A DNA stretch of 64,000 nucleotides from Shimia sp. R9_2 (GTDB lineage Bacteria > Pseudomonadota > Alphaproteobacteria > Rhodobacterales > Rhodobacteraceae). The translations under genes and the position numbers were made by a program. A model generated the notes under the pieces. That model made no database searches and was not told the origin of the DNA. It saw only the letters and a program-made list of their open reading frames with translations. The stretch spans positions 372,001 through 436,000 of the forward strand of contig NZ_JAGHRO010000003.1 in assembly GCF_017743735.1 (NCBI RefSeq), given 5' to 3'. Positions 1 through 9,405 of the stretch are shown here, one piece after another; position 1 is the stretch's first letter, and every line of letters starts with the position of its first letter.

Positions 1-2
1 GA

Positions 3-31
3 AGCCCGCATCCTTTGATGCGGGCTTTTTT
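3..31 (+). terminator. Rho-independent terminator of a gene left of the window
   Basis: AGCCCGCATC and GATGCGGGCT form a perfect 10-bp stem around a CTTT loop, followed by a run of six T on the plus strand. The U-tract lies only on the plus side, so it should end a transcript entering from the left. It lies just beyond the 3' end of the minus-strand acyl-CoA ligase but has no T-run in that direction. Confidence 0.85.
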
Positions 32-47
32 GTTTTCTGAGAGAGGC

Positions 48-1649
48 TTACCCTCGCTTCTTCAGGTTGCGAAAATCGGAAGCACGCACCGTGGGATCCT
101 GACCTTCACCAAACAGGCTGTGTTTCTGGATCTTCTGCGTCCCGGTCACCGGAATATCCGGATGAAACCGGATCCAGCCCGGTGCCTTGTAATAGGCCAG
201 CCGCGCAAAGCACCAATCAAACAGCTCTTGTGACAGGGTCTCGCTCTCCGCGCCGATAACCTGCACACAGGCCATCACCTCTTCATCGCGCATTTCATCT
301 GGCACAGCCACCACCGCCACGCGCTCAACAGCCGGGTGGTCCTGCAGACAAGCCTCGATCTCCGCTGCCGCAATATTTTCGCCAGACCGGCGGATGATGT
401 TTTTCTTGCGGTCCACAAAAGTGATCATGTCGGTTTCATCCATCACCACCGTGTCGCCGGTGTGAAACCATCCTCCGCGCCAGGCCTCTTCTGTGGCCTC
501 CGGCAGGTTCAGATAGCCCGAAAAAGCGCCGCGACGCGGGGTCTCTTCACTATAACGAAGCACCATTTCGCCCGGTGTGCCCCGTGGCACTTCTTGGTCG
601 TCGCCATCCACCACACGCACGTCCAGCCCCGGTTGCGGGCGGCCCATGGCGCGGGTGTCGATGCGGCGCGGCTCCTCATAGTCGCCCAGCAGACGGCACA
701 TCTCCGTCATGCCCCAGACCTCGATCAGCGGGAAGCCAAAGCGCTCTTCAAACGGGCGGTGCAGCGTGGGCTCCACCCCTGCCCCGACGGCGAATTTCAC
801 CTTGTGTTTCTTTTCCCACGCCTCGGGCGCACGGTTCATCAACGCCGGAATGACGATCCCAAGATAATGCGCTGCCGTGGCTTCTGTTTCCGCCAGTTCA
901 CGCCACCATGCGCTGGCCCGGAAACGCTCCGGCGCAATCTGCGCGCTGCCGGTTTCAATCACCGCCATGAACAGCAGGATCGCCGCATTCACATGGAACA
1001 GCGGCAGCGGGCAATAGACCTTGGTCACCCCCGCCTCAAATTCAATGAGGCCGCCACGTGAGGCATACCACTGCCCCATCTCCACCTCATAGCCATGGCT
1101 AAGCATACAGCCCTTGGGCCGTCCCGTGGTGCCTGAGGTGTAGATCAGGCTGGCCTCGGTCTCCTGCGTGATCGGGCCTAACTTGGGCGCAGCGGTTTTG
1201 CTCTGTGGCAGTGCAGGCAACGTAGTGCCCATCTCCACCATCGGCACATCCAGACCGCTCTCCGCAATCCCGGCCTCCATCAGCGCGCGCTGCTCCCGCA
1301 CCACAAGCGCCAGCTCCGCGCCGCTGTCTTGCAGCAGATAGGCCACCTCCGCGGGGCGGTAATCCGGGTTCACCGGCACCCAACTGATGCCCAACTCTGA
1401 CAACGCCAATTTCAGCAAAAGCATCTCAGGGCGGTTTTCCAGCAGTGCTGCGATCCGGTGCCCATGGCCGTAGCCTGCGGCTTTCAGCGTGGCCACCATC
1501 GACGAAACCTGCGCCTGCGCATCGCCATAGGTGCAGAGGTACCCCTCCGGGTGATATGCGCGCTCTGCGTTGGCTGGAACCTGCAAAAACAGCTTGTCGG
1601 CATAGGTCTCTGCCCGTGCGGCAAACAGCCCACCAATCGTCATGCTCAT
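48..1649 (-). CDS. AMP-forming acyl-CoA ligase (class I adenylating enzyme)
   Basis: A 533-residue cytoplasmic enzyme of the ANL superfamily, expected to activate a carboxylic acid with ATP and join it to coenzyme A. The signature loop LIYTSGTTGRPKG lies at about residues 168-180, the core GWFHTGD motif at 393-399, the hinge region DRKKNIIRRSGENI at about 413-426, and the C-terminal lysine motif VTGTQKIQK at 501-509. Overall layout resembles CaiC-like crotonobetaine/carnitine-CoA ligases, but the substrate cannot be read from sequence. The ATG at 1649 is chosen because GGAGG lies 7 nt upstream; a second ATG sits two codons later. The reading frame stays open upstream into the next gene, but that part has no ligase features. 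The gene stands alone, 71 bp downstream of the BrkB-family gene on the same strand. Confidence 0.88.
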   Translation of the reverse strand: MSMTIGGLFAARAETYADKLFLQVPANAERAYHPEGYLCTYGDAQAQVSSMVATLKAAGYGHGHRIAALLENRPEMLLLKLALSELGISWVPVNPDYRPAEVAYLLQDSGAELALVVREQRALMEAGIAESGLDVPMVEMGTTLPALPQSKTAAPKLGPITQETEASLIYTSGTTGRPKGCMLSHGYEVEMGQWYASRGGLIEFEAGVTKVYCPLPLFHVNAAILLFMAVIETGSAQIAPERFRASAWWRELAETEATAAHYLGIVIPALMNRAPEAWEKKHKVKFAVGAGVEPTLHRPFEERFGFPLIEVWGMTEMCRLLGDYEEPRRIDTRAMGRPQPGLDVRVVDGDDQEVPRGTPGEMVLRYSEETPRRGAFSGYLNLPEATEEAWRGGWFHTGDTVVMDETDMITFVDRKKNIIRRSGENIAAAEIEACLQDHPAVERVAVVAVPDEMRDEEVMACVQVIGAESETLSQELFDWCFARLAYYKAPGWIRFHPDIPVTGTQKIQKHSLFGEGQDPTVRASDFRNLKKRG

Positions 1650-1720
1650 GAGCCTTCCTCCCTCTTCTTGGCGCGCGACTTTAGCGGAGCGCACAGCAAG
1701 CGCAATCACCGTAGAAACAC

Positions 1721-2566
1721 CTAGGCGCCGCCGCTTTCCTGCATCTTGCGCGCATCCATCAGCTGGCCGTTGAATTCCGCGCTCAGAACAAAAATCGCCG
1801 ACATCAGATAGAGATAGACCAGCGTCGACATGATCCCGGCAAGCCCCGCATAGGTCACCGAATAGGTCGAAAACCGGCTGAGGTAGAACCCAAACCCTTT
1901 GGAAACCGCCCACCACAGGACAATACAGAGCAAGATCCCCGGCAACAGCTCGCGCGATGAATGCGGCATGCCTGGCAGCCATTTGTGACAGGCAAACAGG
2001 AAGAAAACCGAAACGGATAAGGTGAAAATCTGACGGAACTGTTCGTTGCTCAAAATCGATTGGCTCAACCATGGGACCAGATCATCAAAGTAGTGCACCA
2101 CCAACGGCACAATCACGTTAAACGCCCCGGCCACGACAATCACGCCAGACCCCGCAATCACAAACAGGATTGCCAGTGCGCGCGTTTTCCAAAACGGCCG
2201 CGGATCCTCATCGCGATACGCATCCGTGATCACCAACCGGATGGCCTGCACCCCGTTTGAGGCAAAAAAGATCGCCAGAACCGCCCCGAAGGTCAGCGTG
2301 GAACTCCCCGCCTGCAGCACCGCGCGCAGCTCGCTCTCAATGGAATCCGCAATCGCATCCGGCCAGGCGCCAATGGTGAACTCGACCACATCGTCGATAT
2401 GCGCCTGCGGGCTCAGCACCCCCGCCAATGAAAGCGCAAACAGACAGAAGGGAAAAATCGCAAAGAGAAAGGACAGCGCAAGGTGCGAGCTGCGCACAGC
2501 GCCGCCTTTTGACCCAAATCTGCGGACGGCTTCAAAAAAACTTTGCAGGAAATTCAACAGACCCAC
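1721..2566 (-). CDS. YihY/BrkB-family inner membrane protein
   Basis: A 281-residue multi-pass membrane protein. After a short amphipathic N-terminus, a first hydrophobic segment begins near residue 29 (LALSFLFAIFPFCLFALSLAG), and about five more segments follow, the usual plan of the YihY/virulence factor BrkB family. Family members are often called ribonuclease BN, but that name came from a misassignment; transport or export roles are suggested and no function is established. A GTG at 2566 is used as start: an in-frame stop precedes it directly and no later Met fits the conserved N-terminus. The Shine-Dalgarno signal is poor. It may share a transcript with the acyl-CoA ligase downstream. 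Confidence 0.85.
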   Translation of the reverse strand: MGLLNFLQSFFEAVRRFGSKGGAVRSSHLALSFLFAIFPFCLFALSLAGVLSPQAHIDDVVEFTIGAWPDAIADSIESELRAVLQAGSSTLTFGAVLAIFFASNGVQAIRLVITDAYRDEDPRPFWKTRALAILFVIAGSGVIVVAGAFNVIVPLVVHYFDDLVPWLSQSILSNEQFRQIFTLSVSVFFLFACHKWLPGMPHSSRELLPGILLCIVLWWAVSKGFGFYLSRFSTYSVTYAGLAGIMSTLVYLYLMSAIFVLSAEFNGQLMDARKMQESGGA

Positions 2567-3016
2567 TCACATTCAGCGACTTCAGTTCGCCACTATAATA
2601 GATTGAATAAAAGGGGTTTTCCATGACCCCAATCCAACAATCCCAGCTCTGACGTAGGGGATTTGGGTCGCCTCCTAAAATTTTAGGTAAATACAGCTAA
2701 AAACTGATGACAGTCTAAAAGGATATTTTCAGAAACTGGCTCTAACACTGGTCTCAGAGGGAAGACGCGATCTGGGGACACAGCCGCAACCTTCCTTAAG
2801 GGTCATGCAGCAGCCTCTCCAAATGTGTTGCGTGGCCTCGGACGACCGGCGCGCGCTCTCCCTCCCGGTGGCGCTGGTTGGGCGCAAGATCGCTACGCCT
2901 TGGCGGTTTTGCAATGTCTGTGCCCATGCCAGACCACTCACAGAACCAAGGCTGGTGCTGGCTCTACTCCAAGGAGCCAGCACCAAATCCCCCACCCGCC
3001 ATCAAGCACCGCACAG
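2567..3016. other. 450-bp intergenic stretch without a supported gene
   Basis: The left part (about 2600-2740) is AT-rich and probably holds the promoter of the minus-strand BrkB-family gene. The right part is GC-rich; short open frames on both strands lack ribosome binding sites and recognisable protein features. At 2953-2985 a 12-bp perfect inverted repeat (TGGTGCTGGCTC / GAGCCAGCACCA, 9-nt loop) forms a strong hairpin with no U-tract on either strand. Confidence 0.6.
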
Positions 3017-3049
3017 AAAAAAAAAAAGGCGCCCCAACCTGGGACGCCT
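3017..3049 (-). terminator. Rho-independent terminator of the nap operon
   Basis: On the minus strand AGGCGTCCC and GGGGCGCCT form a 9-bp stem (one G-U pair) around AGGTT, followed by an uninterrupted run of about eleven T. It lies 22 bp beyond the napC stop codon and should end the napFDABC transcript. Confidence 0.93.
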
Positions 3050-3071
3050 GAAACCCTGCTTTGTGGATGCG

Positions 3072-3773
3072 TTAGTTTGCACCCAGATAGGATTGGATAT
3101 CGCTTTGCGCGCGCGCCACGTCACGGCCCTTGGGCGCCGGTATCTCCCCGGCCTCAGCCATCTCTTCCACCAGCGACCGGTAGGTTTCCAGATAGTTCTC
3201 CGGCAGATTATGAGCGATGCCCTGGTGGCAATCGATACAGGTTTTGCCTTCATCCAGCGCCTGCTGGTGATTGGCCGCCGCGCGGTTCTCCTGAATGGTG
3301 AAATCCATATATTCGAAGTTGTGGCAGTTGCGGCATTCGCGGCTGTCAGACTTCTTCATTTTCACCCAGGATTTGGACGCCATGCCGAGCCGGTGTTCTT
3401 CGTATTTCTCCGGCGTGTTAATCGTGCCCACCAGCGTGTGATACACATCTTTGCTGGCCAGAATCTTGGCTTTGATCTTGTGCTGCCATTCCTTTGGCAC
3501 GTGGCAATCCGGACAGGTCGCCCGCACACCGGAGTGGTTGTTGTAATGCACCGTCTCTTTGTACTCGACAAAGTTGGTCTCCATCTCGTGGCAAGAGACA
3601 CAGAACTCCTCGGTGTTGGTCAGCTCAAGCGCCCAGTGAAAGCCACCCCAAAACAGGATGCCCCCCACAAAGCCCCCGATCAGCAACCCACCCAGAGAGA
3701 AGGTTGTCGTGGGCGATGTCACCGTGCGCCACACACGCCGGAAAAAGCCGGGTTTGTCGTCATGATCAGACAT
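3072..3773 (-). CDS. napC: NapC, tetraheme cytochrome c quinol dehydrogenase
   Basis: NapC/NirT-family protein of 233 residues that takes electrons from membrane quinol and passes them to the periplasmic NapAB complex. One N-terminal transmembrane anchor lies at about residues 24-45 (LGGLLIGGFVGGILFWGGF). Four CXXCH heme sites are visible: CVSCH 58-62, CPDCH 87-91, CRNCH 147-151 and CIDCH 179-183; methionine and histidine residues nearby (CHEM) can serve as axial ligands. It is the last gene of the nap operon, 23 bp behind napB, and is followed by a strong terminator. Length and motif count fit NapC rather than the longer pentaheme TorC-type proteins. Confidence 0.97.
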   Translation of the reverse strand: MSDHDDKPGFFRRVWRTVTSPTTTFSLGGLLIGGFVGGILFWGGFHWALELTNTEEFCVSCHEMETNFVEYKETVHYNNHSGVRATCPDCHVPKEWQHKIKAKILASKDVYHTLVGTINTPEKYEEHRLGMASKSWVKMKKSDSRECRNCHNFEYMDFTIQENRAAANHQQALDEGKTCIDCHQGIAHNLPENYLETYRSLVEEMAEAGEIPAPKGRDVARAQSDIQSYLGAN

Positions 3774-3796
3774 GTCTCAACTCCTTTCCTGCTGCG

Positions 3797-4231
3797 TTAT
3801 TGGGACGGGGTGAAGGTGCTCTCCACCAACGGCGGCGTGTTGGCCTGCGGCACGTGGCATTGGTTGCAGAACCAACGGGTGCCCGCGACCTGATCAAGCT
3901 GTTCGCCCTCACGCCCCAGATAGTGGGTCATCGACAGCGTCGGTGCCCCACGATCCCCGGCATTGCTCCAGTCATGGCACGCGAGACACTGGTTGGCGCT
4001 CAGATCGATTTGATACTGATCGATGGAATGCGGGATCAGCGGCGGCTGCTGGCGATAGTTGCGCACAAACCGGCGACTCTCCTGATGCAGAACCTCATCA
4101 ATCCGGTTGATGTGGTCAATCTGATCATTGCGTAGGCTCTTCACGGTGCCCGCCTGATCCGCAATCGCAAAACCGCTGCCCACAACCACAGCAACCGCTG
4201 CCAAGGTGCTGACAAAACTGTATTTTCTCAT
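3797..4231 (-). CDS. napB: NapB, diheme cytochrome c subunit of periplasmic nitrate reductase
   Basis: Small periplasmic electron-transfer subunit (144 residues) that hands electrons from NapC to the catalytic subunit NapA. A Sec signal peptide is visible at residues 1-24 (MRKYSFVSTLAAVAVVVGSG, then FAIA). Two CXXCH heme motifs lie at 82-86 (CLACH) and 122-126 (CNQCH), as in all NapB proteins. GGAG upstream of the ATG supports the start. A 72-bp gap separates it from napA upstream. The order napF-napD-napA-napB-napC matches the common alphaproteobacterial arrangement without napG/napH. Confidence 0.96.
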   Translation of the reverse strand: MRKYSFVSTLAAVAVVVGSGFAIADQAGTVKSLRNDQIDHINRIDEVLHQESRRFVRNYRQQPPLIPHSIDQYQIDLSANQCLACHDWSNAGDRGAPTLSMTHYLGREGEQLDQVAGTRWFCNQCHVPQANTPPLVESTFTPSQ

Positions 4232-4303
4232 CTTACAATCTCCGTAGCTTGCGGGGGTGGCCTTGGGCCGCGCCCCGCGCTGGCTATGTTGGGTGAGCGC
4301 CCC

Positions 4304-6793
4304 TCAGGCGCGCTCCACCTTGCAGGCACATTTTTTGAAGTCCGTTTCCTTGGACAGCGGACAGGTCGCATCCAGCGTCAGCTTGTTGATCAGCTGGCCC
4401 TCATCAAACCACGGGACAAACACCACGCCGCGCGGCATCCGGTTGCGGCCCCGGGTTTCCACCCGGCTGTGCATCTCACCACGGCGTGTGGCGATAGTGA
4501 TCTCCTGCCCGCGTCGCAGGCCGCGCTCCTTGGCGTCCTCTGGGTGCATGAACACCTGCGCATAAGGATAGGCCCGGTGCAGCTCCGGCACACGCCGGGT
4601 CATGGAACCGGAATGCCAGTGCTCCAGCACACGACCGGTGACTAGCCACATATTGAACTCCTCATCCGGAACTTCCGCTGGCGGCTCATATGGGGCAAAG
4701 ATGATCTTCGCCTTGCCGTCTTTGTGGCCGTAGAACTTAACGCCCTCGCCTTCTTTCACGTAGGGATCATAGCCCTCGCGGAAACGATATTTGGTCTCCT
4801 TGCCATCAACCACAGGCCAGCGCAGGCCGCGCTCCTCGTGATAGACGTCAAAGTCCGCAAGATCATGCCCGTGACCCCGCCCAAAGGCGGCGTATTCCTC
4901 AAACAGGCCTTTCTGCACATAGAAGCCAAAATCCTCAGATTCCGCATTGGCAAAGCCCTCAGCGGTCTCAGAAAGCGCGTATTTGTCGACCTGCCCATTG
5001 GCAAAAAGCACATCAAACAGGGATTTGCCTTTGAACTCGGGGTTGGCATCCAGAATGTCGGCTGGCCAAACCTCATCAGTGGTGAAGCGTTTGGAGAATT
5101 CCATCAGCTGCCACAGATCCGACTTTGCCTCACCGGGTGCATCCACCTGCTGACGCCAGAATTGCGTGCGGCGCTCCGCATTGCCAAAGGCGCCTTCCTT
5201 TTCCACCCACATCGCTGTGGGCAGGATCAGGTCTGCTGCCAATGCAGTGACCGTCGGATAAGGATCAGACACCACAATGAAGTTGTCCGGATTGCGATAG
5301 CCCGGGTAGCCTTCCTCATTCATATTGGGCGCGGCTTGCATGTTGTTGTTCACCTGCACCCAATAGGCGTTGATCTTGCCGTCTTTCAGGTCTCGGTTCT
5401 GCTGAACAGCATGGGAACCCGGCTTGGCGTTCAGGATGCCGCTGGGCAGTTTCCACTTCTTCTCGGCAATCGCGCGGTGCTCATCATTGGCCACCACCAT
5501 GTCAGCTGGCAGACGGTGGGCAAATGTCCCCACCTCACGCGCCGTCCCACAGGCCGAAGGTTGCCCGGTCAGGGAGAATGGCGAGTTGCCCGGCTCCGAA
5601 ATCTTACCGGTCAGCAGGTGCACATTGTACATCAAACCGTTCACCCAAGAGCCACGGGAGTGCTGGTTGAAGCCCATGGTCCAGAGGCTCATCACCTTTC
5701 GGTCCGGATCGGCGTACTGCTGTGCCAGTCGCAGCAGATTGCTCTCCGGCACACCGGACAGCTCGCTTACATATTCCAGCGTGTATTCGCTGACATACTC
5801 TTTGTAAGCCTCAAAATCGATCGCTTCGAGCTTGCCGCTGTTCGGGTTCGCCGCCGCCTGCTGAAGCTCATGTTCAGGACGCAGGCCATAGCCGATATCG
5901 GTCGCGGTTTTGGTGAAGTTGACGTTTTTATTCACAAAGTCCCAGTTCACCGCGTCATTTTCGATGATGTAATTCGCGATGTAATTCAGGATGGCGAGGT
6001 CTGTCTGCGGCGTGAAGATCATGCCATTGTCCGCCAGCTCAAACGAGCGATGCTCAAAGGTGGAGAGCACATGCACCTGCGCGCCGGGCTTGGTCAGGCG
6101 TGTGTCGCTGATGCGCGACCACAGGATCGGGTGCATCTCCGCCATGTTGGAGCCCCAGAGCACAAAGGTGTCCGCCGCCTCAAGGTCATCATAACAGCCC
6201 ATCGGCTCATCAATGCCAAAGGCCCGCATAAAGCCGACCACCGCAGAGGCCATGCAATGGCGCGCATTCGGGTCGATGTTGTTGGACAGGAAGCCCGCTT
6301 TCATCAGCTTGGCGGCGGCATAGCCTTCCCAGACCGTCCACTGACCAGAGCCGAACATGCCGATGCCGGTCGGACCTTTGTCTTTCAGCGCGGCTTTGAA
6401 TTTCTCTTCCATGATGTCAAAGGCTTCATCCCAGCTCACCGGGGTGAACTCACCTTCCTTGTCATAGACACCATTGGTCTTGCGCAGCATCGGCTGGGTC
6501 AGCCGGTCCGCGCCATACATGATTTTGGACAGGAAGTAGCCTTTGATACAGTTCAGGCCACGGTTCACTTCGGCTTTCGGGTCGCCTTGGGTGGCAACCA
6601 CTTTGCCATCCTTGACCCCCACCAGAACCGAACAGCCCGTGCCGCAGAACCGGCAGGCCGCTTTGTCCCAGCGGATATCGGGCGTGCCCACCTGCGCCTG
6701 CGCCTCTTTGGGCAGGGTGATCCCTGCGGCAGAGGCCGTGGCCGCAGCGGCCGAGGCCTTCAGGAAACTACGTCGGGACGTTGGCAATGTCAT
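4304..6793 (-). CDS. napA: NapA, molybdopterin catalytic subunit of periplasmic nitrate reductase
   Basis: The 829-residue catalytic subunit reduces nitrate to nitrite in the periplasm. A twin-arginine signal (SRRSFLK at residues 6-12) followed by an alanine-rich stretch directs export of the folded enzyme. The [4Fe-4S] site is C47-x2-C50-x3-C54 and C82; the molybdenum-ligating cysteine is C180 in [12 protein letters not shown], the Nap-type context. Asp/Asn-rich bis-MGD-binding segments and the C-terminal dinucleotide-binding domain ([19 protein letters not shown]) are present. The ATG at 6793 has GGAGG 7 nt upstream and begins directly with the Tat signal; the frame continues upstream without homologous features. 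It follows napD by 13 bp. Confidence 0.97.
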   Translation of the reverse strand: MTLPTSRRSFLKASAAAATASAAGITLPKEAQAQVGTPDIRWDKAACRFCGTGCSVLVGVKDGKVVATQGDPKAEVNRGLNCIKGYFLSKIMYGADRLTQPMLRKTNGVYDKEGEFTPVSWDEAFDIMEEKFKAALKDKGPTGIGMFGSGQWTVWEGYAAAKLMKAGFLSNNIDPNARHCMASAVVGFMRAFGIDEPMGCYDDLEAADTFVLWGSNMAEMHPILWSRISDTRLTKPGAQVHVLSTFEHRSFELADNGMIFTPQTDLAILNYIANYIIENDAVNWDFVNKNVNFTKTATDIGYGLRPEHELQQAAANPNSGKLEAIDFEAYKEYVSEYTLEYVSELSGVPESNLLRLAQQYADPDRKVMSLWTMGFNQHSRGSWVNGLMYNVHLLTGKISEPGNSPFSLTGQPSACGTAREVGTFAHRLPADMVVANDEHRAIAEKKWKLPSGILNAKPGSHAVQQNRDLKDGKINAYWVQVNNNMQAAPNMNEEGYPGYRNPDNFIVVSDPYPTVTALAADLILPTAMWVEKEGAFGNAERRTQFWRQQVDAPGEAKSDLWQLMEFSKRFTTDEVWPADILDANPEFKGKSLFDVLFANGQVDKYALSETAEGFANAESEDFGFYVQKGLFEEYAAFGRGHGHDLADFDVYHEERGLRWPVVDGKETKYRFREGYDPYVKEGEGVKFYGHKDGKAKIIFAPYEPPAEVPDEEFNMWLVTGRVLEHWHSGSMTRRVPELHRAYPYAQVFMHPEDAKERGLRRGQEITIATRRGEMHSRVETRGRNRMPRGVVFVPWFDEGQLINKLTLDATCPLSKETDFKKCACKVERA

Positions 6794-6806
6794 GGCTAGA
6801 CCTCCT

Positions 6807-7070
6807 TCAGAGCGTTTTGGATGCGGCTGCATCCGCGCCGCTTGGTTCGAAATGGTGATAAGTCAGCGTGATGGTGATCACGCCGGGGATCTGGTGCATA
6901 TCCATGATGATCTCCGAGGCCCGTCTGGTCTCGGTGTCTTCAACAGTGGTGACAATCCGCCCCTCTTCCTGGGCGTGCACCTCACAGCCTTCCGTGGCTT
7001 TGATATCAGCGACGATTTCTGAGACACGCTCAGGCATCGCATGAACTAGGCATCCGCAGATATTGTACAT
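6807..7070 (-). CDS. napD: NapD, chaperone for NapA Tat signal peptide
   Basis: An 87-residue cytoplasmic protein. Known NapD proteins bind the twin-arginine signal of NapA and hold back export until the molybdenum cofactor is loaded. The fold is ferredoxin-like; the N-terminus [20 protein letters not shown] matches the family's first strand and helix. The ATG at 7070 lies inside napF, so the two genes overlap by 25 bp, which suggests translational coupling; napA begins 13 bp after the stop. The upstream Shine-Dalgarno signal is weak, consistent with coupling. Confidence 0.92.
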   Translation of the reverse strand: MYNICGCLVHAMPERVSEIVADIKATEGCEVHAQEEGRIVTTVEDTETRRASEIIMDMHQIPGVITITLTYHHFEPSGADAAASKTL

Positions 7071-7612
7071 TTTGGCATCTCGCTGGCTTGGGTAAGGCTG
7101 GCTGGGGAAGTCTCGTCCTCCGCCGCGGCTGCGGGCGCAGGATGGTGAAGCGACAGGGCATCTGCCGGACAAGGCGCAACACAGGTCCCGCATCCGCTAC
7201 AGGCATCCGCATCAATATTGGGCTGCGACCGCCCCCCTGTCATAAGGCGAAACCGAATGGCGCCTTCGTCGCAATGATCTTCGCAAGTGCGGCACATCAC
7301 CCCCTGCAAAGAGAGGCAGCTCTCCGCGACAACCGCGCGTACCTCCCATCCTGTCGCAGGCAGGATCGCACCAGCGGTGCAAACGTCAGAGCAAGCGTTA
7401 CAGAACTCACAAGCGCGGTCGCTCACATCCACCACAGGAAAGCCGGCGTCATCTGCTTTAATGATGGCTTGCGGGCATGCCGCCGCGCAGTCTCCACAAT
7501 GGGAGCAGGTCTCTTCAAACAGCCCACTCTCAAGTGCGCCCGGTGGACGCAGCGCCTGCGTTTGCGCAAACTGCCCGGTCAAAAGGGCACGGCGCTCAGG
7601 CGAATGTCGCAT
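7046..7612 (-). CDS. napF: NapF, iron-sulfur ferredoxin-type accessory protein
   Basis: Cytoplasmic ferredoxin-type protein with cysteine clusters CSHCGDCAAACP, CEFCNACSDVC, CRTCEDHC and CSGCGTCVAPCP, enough for up to four [4Fe-4S] centres. NapF helps mature NapA, probably in Fe-S loading. The ATG at 7612 gives 188 residues beginning MRHSPERRALLTG, the usual NapF beginning. A GTG at 7684 in the same frame would add 24 residues, but an FNR-like box at 7701-7714 would put the transcription start near 7666, inside that extension, so the shorter protein is preferred. The C-terminal tail beyond the last cluster is Ala/Ser-rich and overlaps napD. Confidence 0.9.
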   Translation of the reverse strand: MRHSPERRALLTGQFAQTQALRPPGALESGLFEETCSHCGDCAAACPQAIIKADDAGFPVVDVSDRACEFCNACSDVCTAGAILPATGWEVRAVVAESCLSLQGVMCRTCEDHCDEGAIRFRLMTGGRSQPNIDADACSGCGTCVAPCPADALSLHHPAPAAAAEDETSPASLTQASEMPKCTISADA

Positions 7613-7700
7613 CTCTAACGTCACGTAAACACCGTAGAAAAATTCTGTTCGGGTCTTGAAGTCGTAAGTGCGTTCTTGCGCCACAAATAGGCTGGCGTAA

Positions 7701-7714
7701 TTGACCTAGATCAT
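7701..7714 (-). promoter_or_regulatory. FNR/Dnr-type box upstream of napF
   Basis: TTGACCTAGATCAT matches eight of ten fixed positions of the FNR/CRP-type consensus TTGAT-N4-ATCAA. Its centre is 95 bp upstream of the preferred napF ATG. At the class II spacing (-41.5) it would drive transcription from about 7666 leftwards, suggesting that nap is induced by low oxygen or nitrogen oxides. This is an inference from the motif alone. Confidence 0.65.
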
Positions 7715-8163
7715 TATGCGCCGATTTAGTGAAGCTTTTATCTGCCGAGGCAGAGATTAAACTCAACAATTACAACTGCATATTCGCGACTTCCCCAGCG
7801 TACACCTCAAGCTATGCGTGTGTCAAAACATGCATGTTTGGCGCATCGATTTTTTGGCACTCTCAAAGCATTTCGGCAGAGAGCGCTAAGACGCATCGCG
7901 TTCCGCTACCTCAGCCCCCCCCTCAAAAAGACCTTAGCGCACAGCAATACGACGCGAGGTCCCTTTTCGAGTTCACGCTTCAACTCATTAAAGTTGTTTG
8001 TTTCATTTGCGAAGCATGTGCAGATTTTGGTAACGGAAAGCGTTACACAAAAATCTACACAGACCAGATAACGTAACTTTAACTTGCGACGAATCGAACC
8101 GACGCTTAGGAAAACACAAGGGATCGCGGCACGTGCCGAAACGCAGAGATCCCGGGAGGAACC
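7715..8163. promoter_or_regulatory. Divergent nap/paa intergenic region with two palindromes
   Basis: About 450 bp with no supported gene; the open frames here lack ribosome binding sites and show no protein features. It holds a perfect 14-bp palindrome AAACATGCATGTTT at 7826-7839 and an inverted repeat GTAACG-N5-CGTTAC at 8030-8046, the latter about 120 bp upstream of the thiolase start. A weak half-match to the paaI/paaZ operator (ACCGACGCTTAGGA) lies at 8098-8111. The paa leader ends in a strong GGGAGGA ribosome binding site. Which regulator uses each palindrome is not known. Confidence 0.55.
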
Positions 8164-9369
8164 ATGTCAGACGCTTTTATCTGTGATGCCACACGCACCC
8201 CCATTGGCCGCTACGGCGGGGCGCTTTCTTCGGTGCGCACAGACGATCTCGCCGCAGCGCCCATCGCCGCATTGATGGCGCGCAATCCCCAAGTCGATTG
8301 GGCTGCACTGGATGACGTAATTTTCGGCTCTGCCAATCAGGCGGGCGAAGACAACCGCAATGTGGCGCGCATGGCCGCCCTGCTCGCAGGCCTGCCGACC
8401 GACGTGCCCGGCACCACCATCAACCGCCTCTGCGCCTCTGGTATGGATGCGGTCGGCATGGCGTCGCGCGGTCTGCGCGCGGGTGACTACGACATGGCCA
8501 TCGCGGGCGGCGTGGAAAGCATGTCCCGCGCGCCATTCGTGATGCCCAAAGCCACCACCGCGTTTTCGCGTGCCAATGAGGTGTTTGACACCACCATCGG
8601 CTGGCGTTTTGTGAACCCGAAAATGAAGGCCATGTATAGCACCGACAGCATGCCGCAAACCGCGGACAATGTTGCCGAAGACTATAACATCAACCGCGAA
8701 GATCAGGACGCCTTTGCCGCCCGTTCTCAGGCGCGCTGGGCTGCGGCTCATTCCGCCGGATATTTCGCTGAAGAGATCACCCCGGTGACCATTCCCCAGC
8801 GCAAGGGCGATCCGCTGATTGTCGACACAGATGAGCACCCTCGCCCCGGCACAGACGCTGCAAAGCTCGCCAAACTGCGCGGCGTGAATGGCGCTCATCT
8901 CACCGTCACCGCGGGCAATGCCTCCGGCGTAAACGATGGCGCCGCTGCGCTCCTAATGGCCACCGAAGCTGCCGCCGCTGCCAACGGGCTCACCCCAATG
9001 GCCCGCATCGTGGGCATGGCTGCCGCAGGCGTTGCGCCGCGCGTGATGGGCATCGGCCCGGTACCGGCCACGCGCAAAATTTTGAAGCGCACAGGTCTCA
9101 CCATCGCGCAGATGGATGTGATAGAATTGAACGAGGCTTTCGCGGCTCAGGGGCTCGCATCGCTGCGGGAACTCGGCGTGGCCGATGACGCGCCCCATGT
9201 GAACCCGAACGGCGGCGCCATTGCCATCGGCCACCCGCTGGGCATGTCCGGCGCGCGCCTCGTGCTCTCCGCCGCTTATCAGCTCAAACGCACCGGCGGC
9301 CGCTACGCGCTTTGCACCATGTGTGTCGGCGTTGGCCAGGGCACCGCACTTATTCTCGAAAGGGTCTGA
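8164..9369 (+). CDS. paaJ: 3-oxoadipyl-CoA / 3-oxo-5,6-dehydrosuberyl-CoA thiolase
   Basis: A 401-residue thiolase II-type enzyme. In phenylacetate breakdown PaaJ cleaves the ring-opened 3-oxo-5,6-dehydrosuberyl-CoA and later 3-oxoadipyl-CoA, giving acetyl-CoA and succinyl-CoA. The nucleophilic cysteine is C90 in NRLCASGMD; the C-terminal catalytic motifs [10 protein letters not shown] (His) and [10 protein letters not shown] (Cys) are intact. As first gene of the plus-strand paa operon, with GGGAGGA just ahead of the ATG, it is more likely PaaJ than the protocatechuate-pathway PcaF, though the two are nearly indistinguishable and both may be served by one protein. paaA starts 36 bp downstream. 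Confidence 0.88.
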   Translation: MSDAFICDATRTPIGRYGGALSSVRTDDLAAAPIAALMARNPQVDWAALDDVIFGSANQAGEDNRNVARMAALLAGLPTDVPGTTINRLCASGMDAVGMASRGLRAGDYDMAIAGGVESMSRAPFVMPKATTAFSRANEVFDTTIGWRFVNPKMKAMYSTDSMPQTADNVAEDYNINREDQDAFAARSQARWAAAHSAGYFAEEITPVTIPQRKGDPLIVDTDEHPRPGTDAAKLAKLRGVNGAHLTVTAGNASGVNDGAAALLMATEAAAAANGLTPMARIVGMAAAGVAPRVMGIGPVPATRKILKRTGLTIAQMDVIELNEAFAAQGLASLRELGVADDAPHVNPNGGAIAIGHPLGMSGARLVLSAAYQLKRTGGRYALCTMCVGVGQGTALILERV

Positions 9370-9405
9370 CAATTCTCAGCCCGACGCCAGAGGAGGATAC
9401 CAATC

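Noticed and set aside
2805..3893. A 362-codon plus-strand frame overlapping the nap terminator and napC
   Set aside because: Runs through a clear terminator and antisense to napC; no protein features.
4724..6799. A 691-codon open frame on plus opposite napA
   Set aside because: It is the antisense of a well-supported catalytic gene, has no ribosome site and its protein shows no domains. Long antisense frames are common in GC-rich coding DNA.
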